The notes under the pieces are model-generated. The model was not told the origin of the DNA. It was given only the letters and a program-made list of their open reading frames with translations, and did not search any database. 46,044 bases of DNA from Antarcticimicrobium sp. (GTDB taxonomy: Bacteria > Pseudomonadota > Alphaproteobacteria > Rhodobacterales > Rhodobacteraceae), in NCBI RefSeq assembly GCF_029212575.1, contig NZ_JARGPK010000032.1:1-46044 (forward strand), given 5' to 3'. Made by a program: the position numbers and the translations under genes. Position 1 is the stretch's first letter. Each line of letters starts with the position of its first letter. Positions 27,586 through 35,560 of the stretch are shown in pieces.

Positions 27586-28878
27586 TTAATTGTCACTAAT
27601 CGCTTTGTCATTCCGTCGAGCAATTCCGTGCGACGTTTTCCGCCACATCGACGGCGCGACGATCAACTCGACCACTGCAATCGCCATCGCGACGACATGC
27701 AGGCAGCAGTAAGCGGGAAGTGCGAGCGCGTCGCGCATTGGGCAACCTGCGCGACGCCCGGCGACCATAAAGGTCACAATGGTCAGAGCGTATCCTGCAA
27801 GCAGCATCGCGGTCAGTGGGGTGTCTGGCTGCGTGATGATCATGGTGAGGCCTATGGGATGCGACGCGATGCACAGGAGTTGGACAGGCAGTTGCAGCGC
27901 GAAGGCCAGCCTTGCCCGCCACGGTAGATCGTCGCGCCAATGAACCATCGTCGTTTGGCAGAATCCTTTGAGCCATCGCGACCTCTGCTTGACCCAGCAT
28001 GTGACCGTCAGTGGTGCTTCTTCACCTGTCGCGGACATGACGGTGTGGAATGTGTAATTGCGACTCAATCGCAAAGACAGGTCGGCGTCCTCGGTGACGT
28101 TGTGCGCGTCGAACGCGCCGACACCCATCAGGGCATCGCGGCGTAGATACTGCGACGTACCGCCCAGAAGGAACGGGAGGCCCAACCTGTCCAGAAGAGG
28201 CAGGACACCGCGAAACAGGACGGCATACTCAAGCGCCCAAAGTCGTGCGATCAACGGCCCGTCATGGTCGCAGGCAAGCACCGCCTGCACGACGGCACAG
28301 TCAGGGTCGCTCAACATGCGTGATATCGCACGGCGCGCTTGGTCGGGTGCAGGTCGATCCTCTGCGTCGAAGATCACGACCACATTGCCGCGAGTGTGCA
28401 GCAACCCATAATTCACAGCGCGCGGTTTCGTTCGAGGTTTCCCATCAGGCACGACGAGGACGCCAAACGGCCAGCAATCAAGCAAAGCGCGCGTTTCGTG
28501 GTCGTCTTCCTCGACGAGCAGCACAATTTCGGGCGACGGGTAGTCGAGTGCGCGCATCGCACGAGCAAGTTCTGGGATCACTGACGGCTCCCGATAGACG
28601 GGCAGCAGGATCGTCAACGTCGGCCAGCATTCGGGTTCGGGATCGTGATGATCCTGCCAACTGACCAAAGCACCGAGACGCAGAGCAAGCATTACCGCAA
28701 ACAAGGGCACGAAAGCCCATGCCATAAGTTCCCAAAACAAAGGCAACGCCACGATGGCGAAGATTGACGACGCAAGCCACGGCTCCTTGATCGAACGGGC
28801 AGAGTGATATTCTGGAACGGAAGAAGCCGCCCAGTGGGCGGCTTCATGGTCGGTGTCGCGGAATGTCTCATGCTTCAT
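27586..28878 (-). CDS. Family 2 glycosyltransferase with membrane segments
   Basis: A 430-residue membrane glycosyltransferase of the cellulose-synthase-like GT2 type. An N-terminal hydrophobic segment (ELMAWAFVPLFAVMLALRLG) precedes the catalytic domain LTILLPVYREPSVI, then LLVEEDDHETR, the metal-binding IFDAEDRP, the NVTEDADLSLRL general-base region and the product motif KQRSRWLKG. Three or four C-terminal helices follow. Its start overlaps the 56-residue gene (ATGA). Glycosyltransferases on mobile elements often alter surface glycans and so phage adsorption; the acceptor here is unknown. Confidence 0.87.
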   Translation of the reverse strand: MKHETFRDTDHEAAHWAASSVPEYHSARSIKEPWLASSIFAIVALPLFWELMAWAFVPLFAVMLALRLGALVSWQDHHDPEPECWPTLTILLPVYREPSVIPELARAMRALDYPSPEIVLLVEEDDHETRALLDCWPFGVLVVPDGKPRTKPRAVNYGLLHTRGNVVVIFDAEDRPAPDQARRAISRMLSDPDCAVVQAVLACDHDGPLIARLWALEYAVLFRGVLPLLDRLGLPFLLGGTSQYLRRDALMGVGAFDAHNVTEDADLSLRLSRNYTFHTVMSATGEEAPLTVTCWVKQRSRWLKGFCQTTMVHWRDDLPWRARLAFALQLPVQLLCIASHPIGLTMIITQPDTPLTAMLLAGYALTIVTFMVAGRRAGCPMRDALALPAYCCLHVVAMAIAVVELIVAPSMWRKTSHGIARRNDKAISDN

Positions 28879-29045
28879 TCGGCACCTATGTGCGCATCGA
28901 CGACACGGATCAGGCTGCGTAGTTCATCGGACGCAAGTAGGGCAGAGAGTTCGAGGGCGCGAGGACCGTCGCAGATGACTTCTTCGACGACGGCGCGCAT
29001 ATTTCCATTGCGGAACATGTCCGTGAGATTTGCGGCTTTGGTCAT
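28875..29045 (-). CDS. Small hypothetical protein before the glycosyltransferase
   Basis: A 56-residue protein, MTKAANLTDMFRNGNMRAVVEEV, ending IRVVDAHIGAE. AGGAG lies seven bases before the ATG at 29045, and its stop overlaps the glycosyltransferase start (ATGA), so translation of the two is coupled. Helical and acidic, with no membrane segment. No family recognised. Confidence 0.65.
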   Translation of the reverse strand: MTKAANLTDMFRNGNMRAVVEEVICDGPRALELSALLASDELRSLIRVVDAHIGAE

Positions 29046-29068
29046 AGGTTTCTCCTAGAATCAGAAGA

Positions 29069-29084
29069 CCCGCCGAGTGGCGGG
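29069..29084 (-). terminator. Hairpin, possible terminator
   Basis: CCCGCC-GAGT-GGCGGG forms a six-pair GC stem between the GIY-YIG gene stop and the 56-residue gene. On the minus strand it is followed by TCTTCTGATTCT, a weak T tract. It may reduce read-through from the DUF3489/GIY-YIG pair. Confidence 0.4.
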
Positions 29085-29110
29085 CCTTTCAGTGCGAGTG
29101 GGGGTTGGGT

Positions 29111-29503
29111 TCAGCCAGCGGCAACAAGCAGGAGCGTCAGCCATCCGACGCCTTCGACGAGGCCGCGGAACATGCGCCAGAGGCGGCGCACCATGGACGG
29201 GCGCGCAGGTTTGTCTCGACCCAGCGCCTTGACTGCTTTCGGCACAGACACGCGGAACCACTCGCGCTCGTCACTGACACGGTAGCGGGCGAGGACCGCA
29301 TGAGCGTCCCGCTCTGCCGCCCGCACGTCGTCAACGGGCCATGCCTTGGCAACTGTGTAGGGCGCGGGCGATCCCGTATCGTGCAACTCGGCGGCTCGTG
29401 CCTCTGGTGTCCGCGTGGTCATTCCAACTTTGCACAAGTCAGGCATCAACGGGTTGGTCAGGATGTATAACCAACCCGGCTCGATCACAGTCAGCCCACT
29501 CAT
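29111..29503 (-). CDS. GIY-YIG nuclease-like protein
   Basis: A 130-residue protein. GWLYILTNPLMPDLCKVGMTTRTPEARAAEL is the GIY-YIG/T5orf172 motif: tyrosine in LYIL, then KVGMT and the catalytic arginine in TPEAR. A glutamate later in the domain (AAERDAH) is a candidate metal ligand. The C-terminus has a hydrophobic stretch (GWLTLLLVAAG). The ATG at 29503 overlaps the DUF3489 stop (ATGA); the longer frame to 29674 is arginine-rich shadow sequence. It may be a homing-type or defence nuclease. Confidence 0.75.
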   Translation of the reverse strand: MSGLTVIEPGWLYILTNPLMPDLCKVGMTTRTPEARAAELHDTGSPAPYTVAKAWPVDDVRAAERDAHAVLARYRVSDEREWFRVSVPKAVKALGRDKPARPSMVRRLWRMFRGLVEGVGWLTLLLVAAG

Positions 29504-30030
29504 TTGCACGCAGCCACGAGAGCGGCAGCGCGGTTCGTATTTGCATCGTGCGACGGGACACGTTTCACGCCTGTGGGCAAGAGGAGGTGATACTTGCCTG
29601 CCTTGCGCTCGACGCCGAGACCGAGCGCACCCATGTCCGTGCGTAACGCCGACGACACGGTGTCTTTGTTCCACCCAAGCAGTTCAACCAGTTCTTCGAT
29701 GGTCGCGCCCGTCGCAAGTGCTTCGGCCAATAGGTGCCGCTTCGATCCTGCCTTTGTCGCTTTGATGTCTTCCGCTTTGCCCGGTTCGATCATCACGCGG
29801 TCAGCAAGAACGCGCGGTTTGCGGGCCTTGGGTTCTGCTTTCGGTTCGAGCGGCGTCGGATCATCGGCGCGTGCATCGCGCAAGTCAGCGTCGAGCGCAT
29901 CGGCAGCGGGCATCGCATCGAAAAGGGCAAAGAGATCGTCCTTTGGTGTTTTCTTGAGTTTCGAGGCAGACAGGGGCGTTGCGAGCAACGCGTTGATGGC
30001 AGGTTTGGTCATGTTGGTTAGGTCGGTCAT
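29500..30030 (-). CDS. DUF3489 domain protein (winged-helix-like)
   Basis: A 176-residue protein. After a disordered, charged first half (KAEPKARKPRVLADRV) comes GSKRHLLAEALATGATIEELVELLGWNKDTVSSALRTDM, the helix-turn-helix pattern of DUF3489, ending GVERKAGKYHLLLP. It is divergent from the restriction-modification-like gene. Two palindromes lie in the region between, making it a candidate regulator of that promoter. DNA binding is inferred from the fold. Confidence 0.75.
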   Translation of the reverse strand: MTDLTNMTKPAINALLATPLSASKLKKTPKDDLFALFDAMPAADALDADLRDARADDPTPLEPKAEPKARKPRVLADRVMIEPGKAEDIKATKAGSKRHLLAEALATGATIEELVELLGWNKDTVSSALRTDMGALGLGVERKAGKYHLLLPTGVKRVPSHDANTNRAAALVAACK

Positions 30031-30156
30031 TGTGTAACTCCGTTGATTTGTTCCCGAAATGTTCCGAGCACAACTAAGTTATCGGACCTGTCCCCGGTGC
30101 TGCTCAACCGGAAATATTCACGGTTTCTTGCAGCTCACTTAGCCTCCAAATTTTTC

Positions 30157-30230
30157 CTTACACCCCGTTGTAGAAAAAACTTGCCACTTGTGTACTGGCG
30201 AAGTATTCACTTCTTACATCCCAGTGTAAG
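30157..30230. promoter_or_regulatory. Twin palindromes in the restriction-modification promoter
   Basis: The AT-rich divergent region 30031-30238 contains CTTACA-CCCCGT-TGTAG (30157-30173) and CTTACA-TCCCAG-TGTAAG (30213-30230). Both have the same arms and a six-base spacer, and lie 56 bases apart. The second ends eight bases before the start codon at 30239, over the ribosome-binding region. They look like paired operator sites for a dimeric repressor. Confidence 0.55.
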
Positions 30231-30238
30231 AGATTTTT

Positions 30239-32791
30239 ATGACAACGAACCCACAGCTATTCTGCCCGATCCGAGGGGCGCTAAAGGCAAAGCTCAAGGC
30301 GAAAGACGGCCTAACCTTTACTGAAGAAAAACGCCGCATCGACTGCATCAACCTGCTTTTGGGCAAAGGGTATCCTAAAGATCGCATTGAGGCAGAAACC
30401 CGCATCATCCGTTTTGGGCACAAAGGTAAGAACTCCCTTCGCGCCGACGTTGTGGTTTACGACCGACCGGCAGCCGCCGTAAAAGCACTCGCCGATGACA
30501 AACGGAGAGCTGCAATGAAGATCATTGGTGAAATAAAACGGGACTCGGCGGACTCTGAATCTGCCAAAAACGATCAATTGAAACCGGCGCTTGACCTCGC
30601 TCCATCCATTGATGCCTTGGGCATATATTGGGACGATGTAGAGCAAACCATTTTCTACAAAGAGGTGAAAGAGGGCGCGATTGAAACAAAAGAAGCGTCT
30701 ATCGCGATGCTTCCGAATTTCGGATCGCCGCTTGCTGCAAAGGACATTTTTTGCGCAGACCTCAAGCCCGCAACTGACCTCGTGCGTCGGTTCGCCCGCC
30801 TTGATGATATTCTTCATCAGGCAGGCCACCCGAAAGACGACCGCTACTCAATACTGTTTCAGATTCTCCTGACGAAGATCTTCGACGAGCAGAACGCACG
30901 ACCTAAAAACGGACGCATGATTATTCAGGACTTTTCGATCCGAAGCATCTCAGATTCGGATGTCCACAGCATATTCGAGAAGGGACTAGAAACCGCGCTG
31001 ACTGTCTATGGAACGCACCTGCCGAAGAAGCCGTCGAAGAAAATCGGCAGTTCGGGCGCGACGCTACGACAAGTTTCGCAAATCATCTGCCCCATTGATA
31101 TTCTAGGGTCTTCACCGCAGGTGATCCAAGATTTCTTCATGTACTTCGGCAGGTTTCTCTACAAAGTGGACCTTGGACAGTATTTCACCCCGTATGAAGT
31201 TATTGATTTAGTCGTCCGCATGGTGAACCCGAAGTTTGGAGATGTGGTGCGCGACCCTGCTTGCGGAACTGCCGACTTCTTAGTTGGTGCGATGCGCGTT
31301 GCGGACGAGCGCCACGGAGCCAACATCTCGCCGCAATTGCACGGCGTTGATACGGCAGACATGGCGGTCAACCTCTCAGTCTTCAACATGATTCTGAACG
31401 GCGACGGTTCTTCCAGCATCGTCAAGGGGGACAGTTTGAAGGAAATGCTGCAACATGAGGATAAGTACACCGTCGCGCTGTGTAACCCTCCTTTTGGCAC
31501 CCGCATTGTTGAAAAGCGTAAAGACGTCCTCGCCCCCTTTGAACTTGGTACTGAGGAAAAGGATGGCAAACGGGTTCCTCTCAAGTCGCAGGAAACGGGC
31601 CTGCTGTTCGTCGAGGTGTGCATGCGCTCGGTTAGACCCGGCGGTCGTGTCGGAATTATTCTACCCAATGGCTACCTCGGCAACCGGGGGAAACGCTACG
31701 CTGATTTCCGGCAATGGCTTCTCCGTCATGCAAAGGTCGCTGCAATTGTTGGTTTCCCCCGGTTCACATTTAAAAAGTCGGGGGCGGATGTATCGGCATC
31801 CGTTTTGATTCTTGAGCGTCGTGCCGAACCACTAGAAGACCTTTCGAATGTGCCCGATCAGCCAGTACACTTTAACTTAGTTGAGAAAGTCGGGTGGGAC
31901 CTACAAAGTAATCGGTCAGGTCGTCGATACATGCGTGACCCGAAAGATGGCTCAATCGTGCTCGACGCCACAACCAACGAACCAATTCTGGACGCTGATT
32001 TTTCTCGGGTGCTTTCCGAATTATATTCATCAACCGTTGTGGACGCTTTTGATTGGCTCTCGGAAGGTGTGCCGGGTGCCTCGTCTGGCGCTGGCTGGGT
32101 CGTGCAGATGTCTGACATCTTAGCAAACGACCTCTGTCTTGACCCTAAGCGTTGGTCACAAAAGCACGCTGATCTGGTCACTGCTATCGGTAGTGTTGAT
32201 CACTTCAAGGTGGGTGATGTCGTTCGACCTGTGATCCGCAAATTGAAAAAAGACCCAAGTGACACCTATCGCTACGTGGAGATTGAGAAGATCTACGAAA
32301 ACTTTGGGTCCTATATCGCTAACGAACACTTCGGTTGGGCTATGCCTGATCGGGGCAAACTTGTCGCGGCCCCCGGTGACCTTTTTATCGCCAACATCTG
32401 GTCGAGCGCAGGTAAGTGGATGATCGCTGGTGATGAAGCGGCAGACGGGCATTTGATCGTTACCACTGGCTGCACGCATTTTGAGGTGATCCCAGGGCAG
32501 GAAGCGCTTTTGCCTGATTTGATATTTGGCCTATCCTCTGAGGCATTCAGGGTGCAAATGCGGGCACGTTCAACGGGGTCGGATGGTCTCTCGTCGGTTG
32601 CGACGGAAGACATCAGCTCAATCATACTGCCAAAGATCAAAACGCAGGCTGTCCGCGATCAATTCGAGGATCGTCTTGCCGAAATTAAGTCAGGCGATTT
32701 GGTGCTACCCGGTGTAGCGAGAGAGGAACTGAGGAAACAGGTTCCGAAAGCAAATATTCCGCCTCGGTCGTCTCACGTTGTGCAAGTTTAG
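30239..32791 (+). CDS. One-polypeptide restriction-modification-like protein (nuclease, N6-methyltransferase, specificity)
   Basis: An 850-residue fusion. Residues ~25-145 resemble the HsdR N-terminal nuclease: D70 in LRADVVVYD and E98-I-K100 in IIGEIK give a D...ExK set. Residues ~180-570 are an N6-adenine methyltransferase of HsdM type: GQYFTP (~313), motif I DPACGTADF (339-) and motif IV NPPFGT (416-). The C-terminal ~190 residues resemble one HsdS target-recognition half. Proteins built this way are type IIG/BcgI-like enzymes that cut and methylate with one chain. GC content is low. It starts eight bases after a palindrome and is divergent from a DUF3489 gene. Confidence 0.85.
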   Translation: MTTNPQLFCPIRGALKAKLKAKDGLTFTEEKRRIDCINLLLGKGYPKDRIEAETRIIRFGHKGKNSLRADVVVYDRPAAAVKALADDKRRAAMKIIGEIKRDSADSESAKNDQLKPALDLAPSIDALGIYWDDVEQTIFYKEVKEGAIETKEASIAMLPNFGSPLAAKDIFCADLKPATDLVRRFARLDDILHQAGHPKDDRYSILFQILLTKIFDEQNARPKNGRMIIQDFSIRSISDSDVHSIFEKGLETALTVYGTHLPKKPSKKIGSSGATLRQVSQIICPIDILGSSPQVIQDFFMYFGRFLYKVDLGQYFTPYEVIDLVVRMVNPKFGDVVRDPACGTADFLVGAMRVADERHGANISPQLHGVDTADMAVNLSVFNMILNGDGSSSIVKGDSLKEMLQHEDKYTVALCNPPFGTRIVEKRKDVLAPFELGTEEKDGKRVPLKSQETGLLFVEVCMRSVRPGGRVGIILPNGYLGNRGKRYADFRQWLLRHAKVAAIVGFPRFTFKKSGADVSASVLILERRAEPLEDLSNVPDQPVHFNLVEKVGWDLQSNRSGRRYMRDPKDGSIVLDATTNEPILDADFSRVLSELYSSTVVDAFDWLSEGVPGASSGAGWVVQMSDILANDLCLDPKRWSQKHADLVTAIGSVDHFKVGDVVRPVIRKLKKDPSDTYRYVEIEKIYENFGSYIANEHFGWAMPDRGKLVAAPGDLFIANIWSSAGKWMIAGDEAADGHLIVTTGCTHFEVIPGQEALLPDLIFGLSSEAFRVQMRARSTGSDGLSSVATEDISSIILPKIKTQAVRDQFEDRLAEIKSGDLVLPGVAREELRKQVPKANIPPRSSHVVQV

Positions 32792-32805
32792 CATCTTGAA
32801 AAGAT

Positions 32806-32825
32806 CAGGCTCCACCTTGTTCCTT
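32806..32825 (+). repeat. Upstream repeat copy 1
   Basis: CAGGCTCCACCTTGTTCCTT begins 84 bases before the AlpA-like start. It matches 18 of 20 bases at 35478-35497, which begins 83 bases before another gene start. A shared promoter or operator is likely. Confidence 0.6.
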
Positions 32826-32889
32826 CGCTGACAGGCCCGGTCGTCGTCGAATAACGTCGTATCGAAGACGAATGCGAAAGGAATAGACG

Positions 32890-33069
32890 ATGCCCGAATG
32901 GCCGGAATGGATGAGTCCTGAGGTTGCTGCGCGCTACCTCGATACATCGGCAAGCACGCTTGCTGACTGGCGGTGCAAAGGAAAGGGGCCTACGTTTAAA
33001 CGCGTCGGGCAGCGGATGGTGCGCTATCGCAAGGACGAACTCGACGCGTTTATGGAGGCGCAGGTGTGA
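32890..33069 (+). CDS. AlpA/excisionase-like helix-turn-helix protein
   Basis: A 59-residue MerR-like DNA-binding protein: MSPEVAARYLDTSASTLADW, then KRVGQRMVRYRKDELDAFM, the HTH_17 pattern of phage AlpA regulators and excisionases. AAAGGA precedes the ATG at 32890. Its end overlaps the next gene start (GTG at 33066). In satellites and islands such proteins drive excision and early gene expression. Confidence 0.85.
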   Translation: MPEWPEWMSPEVAARYLDTSASTLADWRCKGKGPTFKRVGQRMVRYRKDELDAFMEAQV

Positions 33070-34178
33070 GTGAAAAGTCAGAATTCGAAGAGGGCGAAAA
33101 CCTGCGTCAATTCCTTGTTCAAGTGAAACGGGTCGTAGATTGGTTGCACGAGAATGGCGAGCAATACGGTTTGACCGAAAGGGTCAACGATGGGACCGTT
33201 TCGCGGGCGCTGCGCGGTGAGAAATTTGATCATCACTTAACGGAGGCGCTCGACGCCCTGCACACGCAGGCGATGCGCGACCCTTGGCAATGGTGTGAGC
33301 CACCAGAGAAGGTCGAAGACCTGACAGGGTTGCCTTGGTGGCACGAAACGCTCAAGCCGGACGTGCCTTTGAACACTTGGAACCTCATGCGCAAGCGACC
33401 CCTTTCTGAGGAACGTCGGGAGATGGTGCAGGCGCTACTTGACGACTATCGCGCCCGGCTCAAGGTGGTGTGTGATCGCCATGCGGCGGATGCTCGGCTC
33501 AAGCTGGCTTGGGAAGCGGACATTGTTCATCCGGGGTATGACGAATGGGTTGAGGTCGATGGTTTTCCCCTGAACTTCACTAGAAACCCTTGGGTGCTGC
33601 TCGACGTCGATGCGGGCCGCTGGGTTGATGGGCGTATGATCAGCGAGAAACCCGTAGAAAGGATCAAGCGACGCCGCGCGCCTGAGGGGATGCACACAGT
33701 CCTGCGCGACCTTGCTGTGACCAAAAAGACGTCTGACGAACTGGTCGAGTGTGCTGCCCGCGCCTGCGCGTTGCAGGATGTTGAAACGCTTTTGCCCGAT
33801 GTGAAGAAGTGCGCGTTGACCTACGGAGTTGAGCCGGACGCTGAGGATTATGAGGCGGCGCAGGCAATAGTCGATCAGGCGCTACTGTCCGGTTTCGTGG
33901 ATGCTATGGCGGGTCGGTTTCAGGGCGACACTTGGGACGTGCGAGTGCATTCTCGATACCATCCGCCCAAGGCCTATCCAGAGGCGGAACCGAGTGTGGT
34001 CCGTCACACATGGAATGGGCAGGACTATGAGACCAAAGTTGTTGAGCGGTGGGAGCCTTCTAAAACCCTGAATGAAGAGGAAAGACGCCTCCAACAACAG
34101 CAAGAAAAAATCGAGGACGAAGGTCGCAGAATTGCCGAAGCAAAAGACGCGATAATGGCCAAGTACCGTCAGAATTAA
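33066..34178 (+). CDS. Hypothetical protein, possible replication or regulatory protein of the element
   Basis: A 370-residue protein with no recognised family. It starts at GTG 33066 inside the end of the AlpA-like gene. The first part is helical and basic, with YGLTERVNDGTVSRALRGEKF resembling a helix-turn-helix. A Trp/Pro-rich middle (DPWQWCEPPEKVEDLTGLPWW) follows, and the end is a charged helix, probably coiled (SKTLNEEERRLQQQQEKIED). Coupling to the AlpA-like gene, and a repeat-rich gene-free stretch 600 bases downstream, make a replication role possible but unproven. Confidence 0.75.
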   Translation: MSEKSEFEEGENLRQFLVQVKRVVDWLHENGEQYGLTERVNDGTVSRALRGEKFDHHLTEALDALHTQAMRDPWQWCEPPEKVEDLTGLPWWHETLKPDVPLNTWNLMRKRPLSEERREMVQALLDDYRARLKVVCDRHAADARLKLAWEADIVHPGYDEWVEVDGFPLNFTRNPWVLLDVDAGRWVDGRMISEKPVERIKRRRAPEGMHTVLRDLAVTKKTSDELVECAARACALQDVETLLPDVKKCALTYGVEPDAEDYEAAQAIVDQALLSGFVDAMAGRFQGDTWDVRVHSRYHPPKAYPEAEPSVVRHTWNGQDYETKVVERWEPSKTLNEEERRLQQQQEKIEDEGRRIAEAKDAIMAKYRQN

Positions 34179-34435
34179 ATCCCGGCGAGATTGAAAATCA
34201 GGCGATGCGGGAAATGCTCCTGCCTCGCCTTAAAGACCGTCTCAAAGAAATCAGAGAATTGCTTTTTGGTCATGCGAAGGCCCGCGTCGCAACAGGCGCG
34301 TGTTGTGAGTTGCAGGACTTCTGCGGCGGTGTTGTCCTCAGTCAGTGACGCAACAACCTCCCGGCGAATGCGCGGGAGGTTTTCAATTTGCGCTCTGAGT
34401 GCGCTTCGCGCTTCTTGCTCGATGATTGGGGTCAT
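34175..34435 (-). CDS. Small hypothetical protein
   Basis: An 86-residue helical protein, MTPIIEQEARSALRAQIENL, ending FKARQEHFPHRLIFNLAGI. Its start overlaps the stop of the 77-residue gene upstream (ATGA), so the two form a pair. It converges on the 370-residue gene with a four-base overlap. No family recognised. Confidence 0.65.
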   Translation of the reverse strand: MTPIIEQEARSALRAQIENLPRIRREVVASLTEDNTAAEVLQLTTRACCDAGLRMTKKQFSDFFETVFKARQEHFPHRLIFNLAGI

Positions 34436-34665
34436 GCGTGGTCCCAGTAGTTCTGACCGGGGAACAAAGCGCTCATGTAAACCTTACGGCGTTGGTCGTC
34501 CACGCGGGCACGAAACCAAGCGTTCGCACGACCACGATCTTCAAGAGCGCCGATGCGATACAGGCATCCGACAGCCCACTCAGCAAAGGACGGCTCGTCG
34601 GGTGAACCAGTGAGAAACGCTTTGCGAGGCAGGGCGTTGTCGGGCAATGAGGCGGTTTGGGTCAT
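34432..34665 (-). CDS. Small hypothetical protein
   Basis: A 77-residue protein, MTQTASLPDNALPRKAFLTG, with an aromatic-rich end (ALFPGQNYWDHA). GGAGT precedes the ATG at 34665. It is coupled to the next gene by an ATGA overlap. Transcription must start in the repeat-rich region 34666-35560. No family recognised. Confidence 0.65.
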   Translation of the reverse strand: MTQTASLPDNALPRKAFLTGSPDEPSFAEWAVGCLYRIGALEDRGRANAWFRARVDDQRRKVYMSALFPGQNYWDHA

Positions 34666-35560
34666 GTCGGGACACTCCGTTGGTTAAGTGATGCGTCGAT
34701 CATATTGCCCGACACCCGGCGTCCGCGACCGGTATTCAAGGTGGAATCTATAACTTGGTTATGGGCGGTATGCTCACCCTGCACCCTGCATCGGTTTTCG
34801 TGCGCGCTTGCGTGCGTGCGCATGCGCAGAATAATCATCACATGGCGACCGCCCTGCGTCTGTTGTCGTGCGCACTGGCGCGTGCGCGCGTTCGCAGAAT
34901 AATCATCACGGGTGGTTCGGTGATCTTGATGATTATTCTGTGGGCGGAGAATGAGCGATACCCTTGCAGGGTGCAGGGTGTGCAGGGAGCCTTGTAAACA
35001 AGTGGTTTGACCAAAAGTGACGTGCAGGGTGCCCGCTGTATGATCAAGGCAAATCGTTTTGAACGGTTCGCGCGCGTGCGCTTGTGTATACTACGCGCGC
35101 GAGAATGATCACTCCCTCTGGAGTCATTCGCCTCGCGTGCGAGCGAACACTTAAGAACGCCTTTGCCCCCGGCACACACGGTTCTCTGCGCAGAGGGTCG
35201 ATGTTACCTTATAACGCCTATTGGTAATCCTGGCAGAGCGCGTCAGCGAAGGCCGTTCGAATTGCTGCCCTACCATGACGCCTAAAAACGCGAGACGCCG
35301 CCTTGTGCCTAAGCAGTGCCGCGCGCTGCTGCGGTAGCAGGCCCGTCCCGAGTGTTGGCCGTCGTCGATCCCGGCGAAACACGAGGGGGTAGCAATCAAG
35401 AACCGGTCAAAATGGTAATCCCGCACATACAACCACTTGAGCAAAAACATGTCTTGGGGTGATGGCACATCACTTCGCAGGCTCCACCTCGTTCTTTGGT
35501 GTAAGTAGAACCCATTCAGGTCGTATCATCCTCGTGACATAGCGCACGAAAGGACCGTCC
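34666..35560. other. Gene-free repeat region, candidate origin
   Basis: About 0.9 kb without a credible gene. A 17-bp repeat occurs twice directly (34825-34841 and 34893-34909, core AGAATAATCATCAC) and once inverted (34926-34942, 15 of 17). These are enclosed by a perfect 16-bp inverted repeat, CACCCTGCACCCTGCA (34775-34790) and its complement (34965-34980). A large imperfect hairpin follows at 35094-35141, with arms CGCGCGCGA/TCGCGTGCG, GAATG/CATTC and ACTCC/GGAGT around loop CTCT. Runs of alternating GC/GT lie between. Iterons plus nested symmetry suggest an origin of replication or packaging/transfer site. From 35142 to 35477 I see nothing more. Confidence 0.55.
35478..35497 (+). repeat. 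Upstream repeat copy 2
   Basis: CAGGCTCCACCTCGTTCTTT matches the copy at 32806-32825 in 18 of 20 positions. It begins 83 bases before the ATG at 35561. Both leaders also contain GTCGTATC further down and a GAAAGGA ribosome-binding site. Confidence 0.6.

Noticed and set aside
34657-34997. Plus-strand frames across the repeat region
   Set aside because: They follow the repeats, use odd residues (Cys, Arg, His rich), lack ribosome-binding sites, and the DNA structure explains the sequence better.
34741-35141. CRISPR array
   Set aside because: Repeats are few, occur in both orientations and have irregular spacing; no cas genes are in the window.
35151-35468. 105-codon minus-strand frame between the hairpin and the gene at 35561
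   Set aside because: No ribosome-binding site, no motif, and residue composition unlike the neighbouring genes.
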